The notes beneath the pieces are model-generated. The model was not told the origin of the DNA, did not search any database, and worked only from the letters and a program-made list of their open reading frames with translations. 17,794 bases of DNA from NCBI GenBank assembly GCA_007128045.1, contig SKYG01000125.1:1-17794 (forward strand), given 5' to 3'. Both the position numbers and the translations under genes were made by a program. Within the stretch, counting starts at the first letter, position 1; each line of letters begins with the position of its first letter. Below are positions 6,117 through 14,108 of this stretch, one piece after another. Source of the DNA: Bacteroidales bacterium. Its GTDB lineage: Bacteria > Bacteroidota > Bacteroidia > Bacteroidales > UBA7960.

Positions 6117-7190
6117 ATGTTGCTAGAAAAGCTACAGGCCATTCATGACAGGTATGTGGAAGTCGGTCAGCTAATCACTGAGCCCGATATCATGTCTGAC
6201 ATGAAACGATATATTCAGTTGAGCAAGGAATACAAAGACCTTCAACCTATCATCGAGGCTTTTAAAGAATACAAAAATATTGTCGACAATATTACATCGA
6301 CAAAACAGATATTGTCCAAAGAAAAGGATAATGAGTTCAGGGAGATGGCCAAGATGGAGCTGGACGAACTCGTTGTGCGTCAGGAGCAGATGGAAGATGA
6401 TATAAAGATGATGCTTGTTCCTGCCGATCCTCAGGATGATAAGAATGCCATCGTTGAGATCAGGGCCGGAACGGGAGGTGATGAGGCAGCAATATTTGCC
6501 GGTGACCTGTACCGGATGTATCTGAAGTTTGCCGAGAGCAGGCGTTGGAAGACAGAGCTTGTCGACATGAACGAAGGGACATCCGGAGGATTCAAGGAGG
6601 TGATCTTTAACATCACAGGTGATGGCGTTTATGGGGTGATGAAGTATGAGTCGGGGGTGCATCGCGTTCAGCGTGTGCCTCAAACCGAAACCCAGGGGAG
6701 GGTACACACCTCTGCTTCGACGGTTGCCGTATTACCTGAGGCCGATGAATTTGACATAGATCTGAAGATGAGCGATGTAAAAAAAGAGACCTTTTGCTCC
6801 TCGGGGCCTGGCGGGCAATCGGTAAATACCACCTATTCGGCTGTCAGGTTAACGCATCAACCATCAGGAATCGTGGTGTCCTGCCAGGATCAAAAGTCAC
6901 AGATCAAGAACCTGGAAAAAGCCCTGAAGGTACTTCGCACGCGTCTGTTCGACCTGGAATACAAAAAATACCTCGATGGGATAGCTTCTCAGAGAAAAAC
7001 CATGGTGTCTACCGGCGACAGGTCTGCAAAAATACGCACCTATAATTTCCCGCAGGGCAGGGTTACGGATCACCGTATCGGCCTGACCCTATACAACTTG
7101 TCAGCCGTAATGGATGGCGACATTCAGGGGGTTATCGATGCTTTGCAGCTAGCAGAAAATGCCGAGAAACTGAAAGTAGGTACAGAATAA
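6117..7190 (+). CDS. prfA: Peptide chain release factor 1
   Basis: RF1 recognises UAA and UAG in the ribosomal A site and triggers peptide release. The 357-residue product has the usual length, an N-terminal helical domain, the superfamily signature RAGTGGDEAAIFAGDLYRMY (about 117-136), the codon-recognition tripeptide PQT (188-190, the PxT form of RF1, not the SPF of RF2), and the catalytic GGQ loop GPGGQSVN (GGQ at 232-234). The C-terminal RTYNFPQGRVTDHRI is also typical. It has its own promoter-like site, and pyrF follows after 15 bp, so the two are probably co-transcribed. Confidence 0.97.
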   Translation: MLLEKLQAIHDRYVEVGQLITEPDIMSDMKRYIQLSKEYKDLQPIIEAFKEYKNIVDNITSTKQILSKEKDNEFREMAKMELDELVVRQEQMEDDIKMMLVPADPQDDKNAIVEIRAGTGGDEAAIFAGDLYRMYLKFAESRRWKTELVDMNEGTSGGFKEVIFNITGDGVYGVMKYESGVHRVQRVPQTETQGRVHTSASTVAVLPEADEFDIDLKMSDVKKETFCSSGPGGQSVNTTYSAVRLTHQPSGIVVSCQDQKSQIKNLEKALKVLRTRLFDLEYKKYLDGIASQRKTMVSTGDRSAKIRTYNFPQGRVTDHRIGLTLYNLSAVMDGDIQGVIDALQLAENAEKLKVGTE

Positions 7191-7205
7191 GAATAGTTTT
7201 TCATC

Positions 7206-8081
7206 ATGAACCGGGAACAACTTACCGACCTTATAAAACGCAAGCGCTCCTACCTTTGTGTAGGCCTTGATACGGATCCGGCGAAAATTCCTTCCTGGAT
7301 ACTGGATCAATTTGATGAACCGGTATTTGAATTTAACCGTCGCATCATTGATGCTACCATCGACCTGGCTGTTGCTTACAAACCCAATATCGCTTTTTAT
7401 GAGTCGGGTGGGAGCACCGGGTGGCGCAGCCTGGAAAAAACCATCGATTACCTGAACGCACATCCTGGCGGTCCGGTATTTACCATAGCAGACGCCAAAC
7501 GGGGAGATATAGGAAATTCTTCCATGCATTATGCCCGGGCTTTTTTTGAGAAGATGGCGTTTGATGCCGTTACTGTGAACCCTTATATGGGTCATGATTC
7601 AGTGGAGGCATTTCTTTCATTCGAAGGCAAATGGGCGGTAGTACTTGCCCTAACTTCAAACCCCGGTGCTATGGACTTTCAGACCTTGCAACCTCAGCTG
7701 CCAGTGCTGCTTGAAAAGTTCGGCATTAGAACCAGCTATTGGAAGAAGTTGTATGAAGTGGTCATGGATGGTTGCATACAGTGGGGCACCACTGATAACC
7801 TGATGTTTGTGATTGGGGCCACACAAACTGAAATGCTCGGCTACATCAGGGAAAACGTGCCCGAACACTTCTTCCTGGTTCCTGGAGTTGGTGCGCAGGG
7901 GGGTAACCTGGAGGATATATCACGTGTGTTGTTTAACAAACACATAGGATTGCTTGTTAATGTATCCAGAGGGATACTTTTTGCCTCATCAGAACCTGAC
8001 TTTGATCATAAATCCAGGCAGGCTGCCCTGGCATATCAACAACAAATGGAATCCCTTCTCAAACAAAAGAATTTTATTTAG
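7206..8081 (+). CDS. pyrF: Orotidine 5'-phosphate decarboxylase, type 2
   Basis: PyrF converts OMP to UMP, the last step of de novo pyrimidine synthesis. The 291-residue protein is of the longer type 2 form. Visible motifs are VGLDTDP (19-25), the substrate-binding lysine in AYKPNIAFYE (K59), and the catalytic DAKRGDIG (96-103) with the Asp-Lys-Asp charge network. The phosphate-binding end has LVPGVGAQGG and LLVNVSRGILFA. The gene starts 15 bp after prfA and forms part of the purM-prfA-pyrF cluster. Confidence 0.96.
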   Translation: MNREQLTDLIKRKRSYLCVGLDTDPAKIPSWILDQFDEPVFEFNRRIIDATIDLAVAYKPNIAFYESGGSTGWRSLEKTIDYLNAHPGGPVFTIADAKRGDIGNSSMHYARAFFEKMAFDAVTVNPYMGHDSVEAFLSFEGKWAVVLALTSNPGAMDFQTLQPQLPVLLEKFGIRTSYWKKLYEVVMDGCIQWGTTDNLMFVIGATQTEMLGYIRENVPEHFFLVPGVGAQGGNLEDISRVLFNKHIGLLVNVSRGILFASSEPDFDHKSRQAALAYQQQMESLLKQKNFI

Positions 8082-8130
8082 TACACCAACCAATAACACG
8101 ACAAACCAAACCAAATTAAATTATACAACA

Positions 8131-9345
8131 TTGAATTTCAACGAATTTAGCCTGGATGACAGAATCATGGAGGGTATCTCTGTGATGAATTATGAAAAGG
8201 CCACGCCAGTGCAACAGGCAGTTATTCCAAAGGTACTTGAAGGAGCTGACCTGATTGCATGCGCACAGACAGGAACAGGGAAAACGGCAGCGTTTTTGCT
8301 GCCCATCATCCATAAGATCATCACATCACCACCTCAACCTTCGGTAAAAGCCATTGTGGTGGTGCCTACCCGCGAGCTGGCCATTCAAATCGCGCAGCAA
8401 ATAGAGGGCTTCGGTTATTATACATCGGTTAGCTCGCTGGCAGTTTATGGTGGCGGCACGGGGCCTGAATATGCCAATGAACAACGAGCCCTCAGTAGTG
8501 GGGTAGATATTGTGGTGTGCACCCCTGGCAGGATGATCAGCCACCTCAATATGGGCAATGTTCAAGCCAGCACGCTGCAGTTTCTTGTGTTGGATGAGGC
8601 TGACAGGATGCTGGATATGGGCTTTTTTGATGACATCATGAAGATTATCTCCCATTTGCCATCCAATCGCCAGAGCCTTCTCTTTTCTGCCACGATGCCC
8701 CCAAGGATCAGGGAGCTTTCAAAAAAAATACTTAAACATCCTACGGAAATAAATATTGCCTTGTCGTCACCGCCCTCCGGTATAAAGCAAGAGGCGTACA
8801 TTGTGCATGAAACGCAGAAGCTGAAGCTGGTAAAACATCTGATCACAGATGCCTCAATGAAAAGTATTTTGGTATTTTGCGGTACCAAATTGCAGGTAAA
8901 ACAGCTTACCCGCGAGTTGCAGAAAACCGGTCAGAATATCGCCGAGATCCACTCCGACCTTGACCAGGGAGTGCGCGAGCAGGTGATGAATCGCTTTAAA
9001 AGCAGGCAGGTGCGGGTTCTTGTGGCTACAGATATCGTATCAAGGGGTATTGATGTGGAAGATATTGATATGGTTGTGAACTACAGCGTACCCCATGATG
9101 CTGAGGATTATATCCATCGTATCGGGCGGACTGCCAGAGCGGCGGCGCAAGGAAAGGCCGTAACACTTATAGGCGAGGCGGAACAAAGAAAATTTGCAGC
9201 CATAGAAAAGCTCATGAGAAAAACAGTTTCCAAGCCCAAAGCACCAGATGATCTTGGTGAAACACCTTCGTACCGCCCGGATACCATCGACCGTGTGAAG
9301 AAAACCGGAAAACGGTTTGTTTACAAGATGAAACGGAAAAAGTAG
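8131..9345 (+). CDS. DEAD-box ATP-dependent RNA helicase, RhlE-like
   Basis: This 404-residue RNA helicase has all core motifs: the Q motif with TPVQQ (25-29), motif I AQTGTGKT (45-52), Ia PTREL (79-83), Ib TPGR (131-134), II DEAD (155-158), III SAT (186-188), then the second RecA domain with VATDIVSRGIDV (motif V) and HRIGRTARA (motif VI). A short basic tail ends in KMKRKK. Such helicases unwind short RNA duplexes in ribosome assembly or mRNA decay. I take TTG 8131 as the start because family members usually begin with a similar NFNEF stretch; ATG 8167 would remove part of the Q-motif region. The frame stays open upstream inside pyrF, but that part is not family-like. It lies 49 bp after pyrF and ends 21 bp from a convergent gene. 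Confidence 0.93.
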   Translation: MNFNEFSLDDRIMEGISVMNYEKATPVQQAVIPKVLEGADLIACAQTGTGKTAAFLLPIIHKIITSPPQPSVKAIVVVPTRELAIQIAQQIEGFGYYTSVSSLAVYGGGTGPEYANEQRALSSGVDIVVCTPGRMISHLNMGNVQASTLQFLVLDEADRMLDMGFFDDIMKIISHLPSNRQSLLFSATMPPRIRELSKKILKHPTEINIALSSPPSGIKQEAYIVHETQKLKLVKHLITDASMKSILVFCGTKLQVKQLTRELQKTGQNIAEIHSDLDQGVREQVMNRFKSRQVRVLVATDIVSRGIDVEDIDMVVNYSVPHDAEDYIHRIGRTARAAAQGKAVTLIGEAEQRKFAAIEKLMRKTVSKPKAPDDLGETPSYRPDTIDRVKKTGKRFVYKMKRKK

Positions 9346-9366
9346 TAATACATCCTGATACAGGGT

Positions 9367-9702
9367 TTAACTGTCACCCGTTTTATCACCTTTCGCATCA
9401 GCATTTTCCTCCTTACCTGACACTGCCGGGCTTATCTCGCCCTGCATATTTTCAATGGTATTGTAAGAGTCTTTTAAAGCGGTGATAAATTTGTCAAAAT
9501 CTTCCTGGTATAAAAACAACTTGTGCTTTTCGTAGAAGAAATTACCTGATTGCTGATCGAAGCGTTTCTTGCTTTCAGTAATTGTAAGATACAACTCGTT
9601 TGATCTGGTAGCTTTCACATCAAAGAAGTATGTTCTTTTTCCTGCCCTTACCGCGTTGGAATATAAGTCGTCCCTTTGATCCCTGGCATCGTAATCTTCC
9701 AT
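9367..9702 (-). CDS. DUF3276 / PUR-family nucleic-acid-binding protein
   Basis: This 111-residue protein has a single PUR-like module (about 15-82) with GKRTYFFDVKATRSNELYL, ITESKKRF and a helix DFDKFITALKDS. The charged, low-complexity C-terminus (about 88-111) is probably disordered. The family (DUF3276) is widespread in Bacteroidota and related to eukaryotic Pur-alpha and the Borrelia PUR protein, which bind single-stranded nucleic acid; a role in RNA or DNA binding is inferred. The start is supported by AGGAGG (complement of 9712-9717) 9 nt upstream, and a good promoter lies at 9742-9772. It is divergent from nusB and convergent with the helicase gene. Confidence 0.88.
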   Translation of the reverse strand: MEDYDARDQRDDLYSNAVRAGKRTYFFDVKATRSNELYLTITESKKRFDQQSGNFFYEKHKLFLYQEDFDKFITALKDSYNTIENMQGEISPAVSGKEENADAKGDKTGDS

Positions 9703-9711
9703 TTTTTCTCT

Positions 9712-9717
9712 CCTCCT
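9712..9717 (-). promoter_or_regulatory. Canonical Shine-Dalgarno before the PUR gene
   Basis: On the minus strand AGGAGG lies 9 nt before ATG 9702. It is the most canonical ribosome-binding site in the window and fixes the start codon. Confidence 0.65.
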
Positions 9718-9741
9718 GATAGGTTAACATTTTATATGTGC

Positions 9742-9772
9742 CAAAATTATAAAACCTGTCACAAAAAACAAA
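9742..9772 (-). promoter_or_regulatory. Predicted promoter of the PUR gene
   Basis: On the minus strand TTTG (complement of 9769-9772), a 19-base spacer and TAATTTTG (complement of 9742-9749) fit the Bacteroides promoter consensus. The implied leader is about 30 nt. Confidence 0.65.
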
Positions 9773-9874
9773 TAAAAGTTAAAACGTATTGTTTCGTCAG
9801 AATTAATAATATATGTAAAGGTACAAAAAAGATACAGAATTCAGAAATATGACTTTAATCCCATAAAAATCCAT

Positions 9875-9882
9875 TACTTTTG
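9875..9882 (+). promoter_or_regulatory. -7-like box upstream of nusB
   Basis: TACTTTTG matches TAnnTTTG and would give a leader of about 50 nt before ATG 9939. No clear TTG is found at the -33 position, so support is partial. The 236-base gap between the PUR gene and nusB holds both divergent promoters and no gene. Confidence 0.4.
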
Positions 9883-9938
9883 CATGAATTTATTCTTGGT
9901 GGGATGTTGTTTCTGCCCTATGTAACACGAAATGTTTT

Positions 9939-10868
9939 ATGCTAAACAGAAGGCATTTACGCGTCAAGGTTCTTCAAAGTCTTTACGCATTTTTTCAATC
10001 AGGAAACGATGACCTGGCAGCAGGTGAGAAAGAGCTCTTATTTGGGATAGAGAAGGTGTATGATCTTTACCTCTATCAGTTTCAGTTATTGTCGGAAGTG
10101 CTGTTTCAGGCAGAAAAACAACTGGAAGAGAACCGAAACAAGCATCTGCCTTTGGAACAGGATCTGAACCCAAATACCCGGTTTATTCAAAATGCATGTC
10201 TCAGGGCTATTGCTGATGATGGATTGCTGAAAGAGTTTTGTAAAGGTCGTAAGATCATTTGGACAAACGATCTGGATCTGGTCAGGAAACTTCTTGCTCA
10301 TATACAACAACAAAAATACTACCTTGATTACGTTGACCTTCCGCATACATCGATCAATGAAGATCGTGACTTTGTGGTGAAGATGATCAAGAAAGACCTC
10401 ATGCACTTTGAGTTGCTACACCATTTCTATGAAGAAAAGTCTATTTACTGGCTCGATGACTGGGAGCTTGTGAATAAAATGATGATCAAAACATTACTTG
10501 GTATTGATGACGACAATGCCTCACTGGTTTTGATGGAACTTTTTAAAGAAGAAGAAGATCGTGAATTTGCCAGGGAGCTTTTTCGCAGGACTATTGTTAG
10601 TGAGTCGGAAATGGATCGCATTATCGCTGCCCGTACACAAAACTGGGATATAGAGCGTATCGCACTGATGGATATCATTATTATGAAAATGGCGATTACC
10701 GAAATACTAAAATTTCCTAAGATACCGGTAAAAGTAAGTTTGAATGAATATATTGAACTATCGAAAATGTACAGCACACCAAAAAGTAAGGTGTTCATAA
10801 ATGGAATTCTTGATAAACTGGTTGAAGAGTTTGTTCAGGAGAATAAAGTCAATAAACTTATTAAATGA
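9939..10868 (+). CDS. nusB: Transcription antitermination factor NusB, long Bacteroidota form
   Basis: NusB binds boxA RNA with NusE/S10 to prevent early termination in rRNA operons. The 309-residue product is more than twice the E. coli length (139). It begins with RRHLRVKVLQSLYAF (about 4-18), the usual first helix, but a middle helical extension of roughly 150 residues separates this from the conserved C-terminal helices with RTQNWDIERIALMDIIIMKMAI and KVSLNEYIELSKMYSTPKSKVFINGILDKL. This split is typical of NusB annotated in Bacteroidota. It is first in a run with yajC, ybbR and coaE. Confidence 0.92.
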   Translation: MLNRRHLRVKVLQSLYAFFQSGNDDLAAGEKELLFGIEKVYDLYLYQFQLLSEVLFQAEKQLEENRNKHLPLEQDLNPNTRFIQNACLRAIADDGLLKEFCKGRKIIWTNDLDLVRKLLAHIQQQKYYLDYVDLPHTSINEDRDFVVKMIKKDLMHFELLHHFYEEKSIYWLDDWELVNKMMIKTLLGIDDDNASLVLMELFKEEEDREFARELFRRTIVSESEMDRIIAARTQNWDIERIALMDIIIMKMAITEILKFPKIPVKVSLNEYIELSKMYSTPKSKVFINGILDKLVEEFVQENKVNKLIK

Positions 10869-10895
10869 TTTGTTTAACACTGTAAATAATTAAAG

Positions 10896-11225
10896 ATGAA
10901 TCTATTGCATGTTTTGTTAATGATGCCCGCCGATGGTGAAGGCGGTGGTGGTCTTGGTGCCTTTTTGCCTTTGATCCTTATTATCCTGGTTTTTTATTTG
11001 TTTTTTATCAGGCCACAGATGAAAAAACAAAAGGATTTGAAAAAATACCGCGAAGCACTAAAGAAAGGTGATCGTATCATCACCATAGGCGGTATTCATG
11101 GTAAGATTGTTGAAGAACAGGAACGTACCTTTACCATCGAAGTAGAAGGTCAGAACCGCTTAAAGATCGAGAAAAGTGCTGTTGCGATGGAGGGTGTTTC
11201 TGAAAACCTTGGCGATAAGCGATAA
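10896..11225 (+). CDS. yajC: Preprotein translocase accessory subunit YajC
   Basis: YajC is a small inner-membrane protein associated with SecDF in Sec export. The 109-residue protein has a short Gly-rich start, one membrane helix (about 20-42, ending in FFIRPQMKKQKD, the family hallmark), and a cytoplasmic domain with LKKGDRIITIGGIHGKI (about 54-71). Length and order are normal. It follows nusB by 27 bp and precedes ybbR by 5 bp, so co-transcription is likely. Confidence 0.95.
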   Translation: MNLLHVLLMMPADGEGGGGLGAFLPLILIILVFYLFFIRPQMKKQKDLKKYREALKKGDRIITIGGIHGKIVEEQERTFTIEVEGQNRLKIEKSAVAMEGVSENLGDKR

Positions 11226-11230
11226 AATGA

Positions 11231-12238
11231 ATGGATCTTTCTGGTCTGAAGCAATATATTAGGCGATTCAGGGAACCTGCAAAAAAGCAAAAAGTGTACG
11301 TTTTTTTGTTGTGCTTTTTTTGCAGTGCCATGTTTTGGCTGTTCATAAAGCTCTCCAGAGAGAATCAGGCTGTTTTCAGGCAGCCCCTGACGGTGATAGA
11401 TATTCCACAGGAAAGTATTCTATATGATCAGTCTGACATGTATGTTTCATTTTCGCTGCAATCAACCGGTGTCAGGCTGATTGCAACCCGGTACTTTTCG
11501 ACACCTGATACGATACGATTAAATGCAGGCTCACTACCGCGTTTAAGCAGACAAGGGACATCTTATCATTTTGTTACGTCAACAATGATGACCCAGCTCT
11601 TATCGGATGAGGTCGATGGAAACTTTTCTGTTCTATCGGTCAGGCCTGACACCGTGTTTTTTCAGGTAGTGGAGGCTATGGAAAAAATGGTGCCGGTACA
11701 TCTTCAGGCAGACCTATCCTACGAAAGAAGATTTGGAAAGTATGGAGAGATCATTGTGTCTCCTGACAGTGTGTTGCTGAAGGGGCCCTCAAGTATTATC
11801 GATACCATAGGTCATGTGCATACGGAAGCATTAAAATATGAGGGGTTGGCTCAGTCTGTAAATACTATAGCCGGCATCCTGGCTCCAGCGAGCCACAAGT
11901 CCGTTCAGGTTATTCCCGCCACTGTAGAGGTACATATACAGGTAGAAGAATTTACCGAGGCGCACGTAGAAGTTCCGCTCGAAGTAATGTGTAATGACAG
12001 CTTGTATCAATACCCGCCAGACAGGCTCAGGTTGTTTCCCCACCGGGTTAATCTTGTGCTTTTGGTAGCACTGCGCGATTTCCATCTGATAGATGCTGAA
12101 ATGTTGTCGGCCTACGTGGTGTGCCCGGATAAAACTGCCACTGACACCCAGCTTGAAGTTAGAACAGAAAGCTTGCCTGGCTTTGTTAGGTTGGAGTCGA
12201 TCCGACCGGCAAGGGTCGATTACCTGATCATGAACTAA
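11231..12238 (+). CDS. YbbR-like domain protein (CdaR-like)
   Basis: The 335-residue protein has a positively charged N-terminus, one membrane helix (about 22-41) and a large extracytoplasmic part with weak beta-rich YbbR repeats. These are visible as segments such as VSPDSVLLKGPSSIIDTIG (about 177-195), where the Pro-x-x-V-x-V/L-x-G-P pattern is characteristic. In Firmicutes the YbbR protein CdaR regulates the cyclic-di-AMP synthase CdaA. In Bacteroidota the role is not established, and no diadenylate cyclase gene is in the window. The yajC-ybbR-coaE order is recurrent in the phylum. It starts 5 bp after the yajC stop. Confidence 0.85.
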   Translation: MDLSGLKQYIRRFREPAKKQKVYVFLLCFFCSAMFWLFIKLSRENQAVFRQPLTVIDIPQESILYDQSDMYVSFSLQSTGVRLIATRYFSTPDTIRLNAGSLPRLSRQGTSYHFVTSTMMTQLLSDEVDGNFSVLSVRPDTVFFQVVEAMEKMVPVHLQADLSYERRFGKYGEIIVSPDSVLLKGPSSIIDTIGHVHTEALKYEGLAQSVNTIAGILAPASHKSVQVIPATVEVHIQVEEFTEAHVEVPLEVMCNDSLYQYPPDRLRLFPHRVNLVLLVALRDFHLIDAEMLSAYVVCPDKTATDTQLEVRTESLPGFVRLESIRPARVDYLIMN

Positions 12239-12301
12239 TTCTCCTGGATGAAATTCTCATGCCAAACGCTTTGACACACATAAGCATGATTATTAGCACC
12301 T

Positions 12302-12333
12302 TTTTGACTTTCAGACCTTCAGACCTTCAGACA
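12302..12333 (+). repeat. Octamer TTCAGACC x3 in the coaE leader
   Basis: TTTTGACT is followed by TTCAGACC, TTCAGACC and TTCAGACA (12310-12333), then ATTATAAACAA and the coaE ATG at 12345. The units are identical to those at 1680-1735, and the leading TTTTGAC echoes the GACTTTT heptamers there. The 106 bp between ybbR and coaE hold no gene. Confidence 0.9.
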
Positions 12334-12344
12334 ATTATAAACAA

Positions 12345-12926
12345 ATGAAGCACATTGGTATAACCGGAAACATTGGCAGTGGCAAAAGCACAGTTTGCCG
12401 GGTCTTTGAGTTGCTGGGCATACCGGTTTTTTATGCTGATATTCACGCGCGCAAACTCCTTTATCAGGCCGATGTGAAAGACCGGCTGACTGAAATCTTT
12501 GGTGGGATTATATTAGATGACGGGCAAGAGGTAGACAGAAAAAGGCTGGCTGAAATAGTATTTCATGATACCGCTGCATTGAGCCGGCTTAATGCAGTAA
12601 TACATCCTCTGGTGCGTGATACATACCAAAGTTGGGTAAGTCATCAGAACAGTCAGTATATACTCTATGAAGCTGCCATATTGTTTGAATCCGGAATGGC
12701 GGCTGACTTTGAAAGGGTAATCGTGGTAACCGCCCCCGAAGAGGTCAGGATCAACCGGGTTTGTGCACGCGATCAACTATCAAGGGAGCAGGTGATCGCG
12801 CGTATGAATAACCAGATGGCTGAGGAAACATTGATCAGGAAGGCTAGCTATATCATTGATAATGATGGAAATACGCTATTGATACCGCAGGTACTGAAGA
12901 TAGACAGCGAGTTACGAACCTTTTAG
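12345..12926 (+). CDS. coaE: Dephospho-CoA kinase
   Basis: CoaE phosphorylates dephospho-CoA on the ribose 3'-hydroxyl, the last step of coenzyme A synthesis. The 193-residue protein has the P-loop GNIGSGKST (8-16), the family motif FYADIHAR (D32), the VIHPLVR segment and the C-terminal lid and helix with RMNNQMAEETLIRKASYIIDN. Size and motifs are normal. It sits 106 bp after ybbR, in the expected cluster, with an octamer array directly upstream. Confidence 0.96.
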   Translation: MKHIGITGNIGSGKSTVCRVFELLGIPVFYADIHARKLLYQADVKDRLTEIFGGIILDDGQEVDRKRLAEIVFHDTAALSRLNAVIHPLVRDTYQSWVSHQNSQYILYEAAILFESGMAADFERVIVVTAPEEVRINRVCARDQLSREQVIARMNNQMAEETLIRKASYIIDNDGNTLLIPQVLKIDSELRTF

Positions 12927-13000
12927 AGACAGACACTATTTATATCACAGAAAAACATTTTAGCATAAGAGTCGTTATTAGTAAGTAAGATTTTTTGTTT

Positions 13001-14092
13001 ATGCCCCTTACTAAATTACGTTTATTGGCTGTCATTTTTCTGGTAACGGCATTCGGTGCCGTAGCAACTGTTACTGCCCAACCACAAAGCGGGAGGGTAT
13101 ATGAGTTTCTCGGACTGCCTGCTACTGCCAGAATTACCGCTTTAGGTGGATATGCCGCACCTGACCTGGAATACGATCTGGGCGTCGCTCTGATGTATCC
13201 TTCCCTGATGAGGCCTGAGATGACCAATCATTTGTCGCTGAATTTTGTAGACTATTTCGGTGATATCAATTACGGTACAGTTGCTTTTGCAAGGAACTTC
13301 GAAAAGCTGGGGCCGCTGAGTGGTTCCATACAGTATATTAACTACGGTCGTTTTCTGGAAGCCGACGAAACCGGTGAGACATTCGGAGAGTTTACTGCCG
13401 GAGAATACAGCTTTATGCTGGGATGGGGACGAAGACTCAGTGACCGGCTATATATTGGCAGCAACCTTAAAAGTATGCACTCCTTTTATGAAGAATATAA
13501 CTCATGGGGGATGGCGGTAGATATTTCATTATCATTTTTGGATCCGGAGCGGCTTTTTGCTGCCGGCCTCGTAGCACGAAATATTGGGTTGCAGATCAGC
13601 AAATTTCGTGAAGGCAACAGAGAGGTCTTGCCCTTTGATTTGGTAATTGGCGCTTCACACAAATTGGCCAATGCACCAATTCGGCTGGTGGCAGTAGCAC
13701 ACAACCTGCACCGCTATGATTTGACCTATCCGGATATTTCTCCATCCTTTACCTTATCATTTCAGGAGTCAACCCGCGAAGAGACCCTTGGTGAAAAACT
13801 TAGTGACGTCGGTGATAAGCTCATGCGACATATGGTGTTTGGGCTTGAATTCCTTCCCAGCCAGAATTTTAGTTTCCGTGTAGGCTATAATTACCGGCGC
13901 AGACAGGAAATGAAGGTCGAAAGCCGCCTGTCTACAGTAGGCCTGTCGTGGGGCTTCGGATTCAGGATCGCCAGGTTTCATCTAAACTACGGCCGTTCAA
14001 ATTATCACCTGGCAGGTGCTCCCAATCATATATCCATCAGCACCAGCCTTCAGGAACTGTTTCACAGGCCCGAACATATCTCCCCGGAATAG
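13001..14092 (+). CDS. porQ: Type IX secretion system protein PorQ
   Basis: PorQ is an outer-membrane beta-barrel that in Porphyromonas gingivalis works with PorU, PorV and PorZ in the T9SS attachment complex on the cell surface. The 363-residue protein has a signal peptide (cleavage likely after VTA, about 26), then the start typical of the family, YEFLGLPATARITALGGY (about 32-49), and many alternating amphipathic strands ending in HISISTSLQELF. The barrel resembles the FadL/PorV family, but the start and the internal PERLFAAGLVARNIG stretch fit PorQ. ATG 13001 is chosen because it begins the signal peptide. It is 74 bp after coaE and convergent with the O-methyltransferase gene, the stops being 16 bp apart with no obvious terminator. 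Confidence 0.85.
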   Translation: MPLTKLRLLAVIFLVTAFGAVATVTAQPQSGRVYEFLGLPATARITALGGYAAPDLEYDLGVALMYPSLMRPEMTNHLSLNFVDYFGDINYGTVAFARNFEKLGPLSGSIQYINYGRFLEADETGETFGEFTAGEYSFMLGWGRRLSDRLYIGSNLKSMHSFYEEYNSWGMAVDISLSFLDPERLFAAGLVARNIGLQISKFREGNREVLPFDLVIGASHKLANAPIRLVAVAHNLHRYDLTYPDISPSFTLSFQESTREETLGEKLSDVGDKLMRHMVFGLEFLPSQNFSFRVGYNYRRRQEMKVESRLSTVGLSWGFGFRIARFHLNYGRSNYHLAGAPNHISISTSLQELFHRPEHISPE

Positions 14093-14108
14093 TGTTTGGC
14101 ATGTGTTC

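Noticed and set aside
6171..6707. 178-codon open frame on the minus strand
   Set aside because: It lies fully antisense to prfA, whose protein has all family motifs; the antisense product has no recognisable domain.
7954..8130. N-terminal extension of the helicase beginning inside pyrF
   Set aside because: The extra residues overlap the conserved end of pyrF and do not resemble helicase N-termini; the start at TTG 8131 fits the family.
9346..9366. Terminator between the convergent helicase and PUR genes
   Set aside because: Only a 4-bp GGGT/ACCC pairing was found nearby, too weak to call; the same holds for the 16-bp gap between porQ and the methyltransferase gene.
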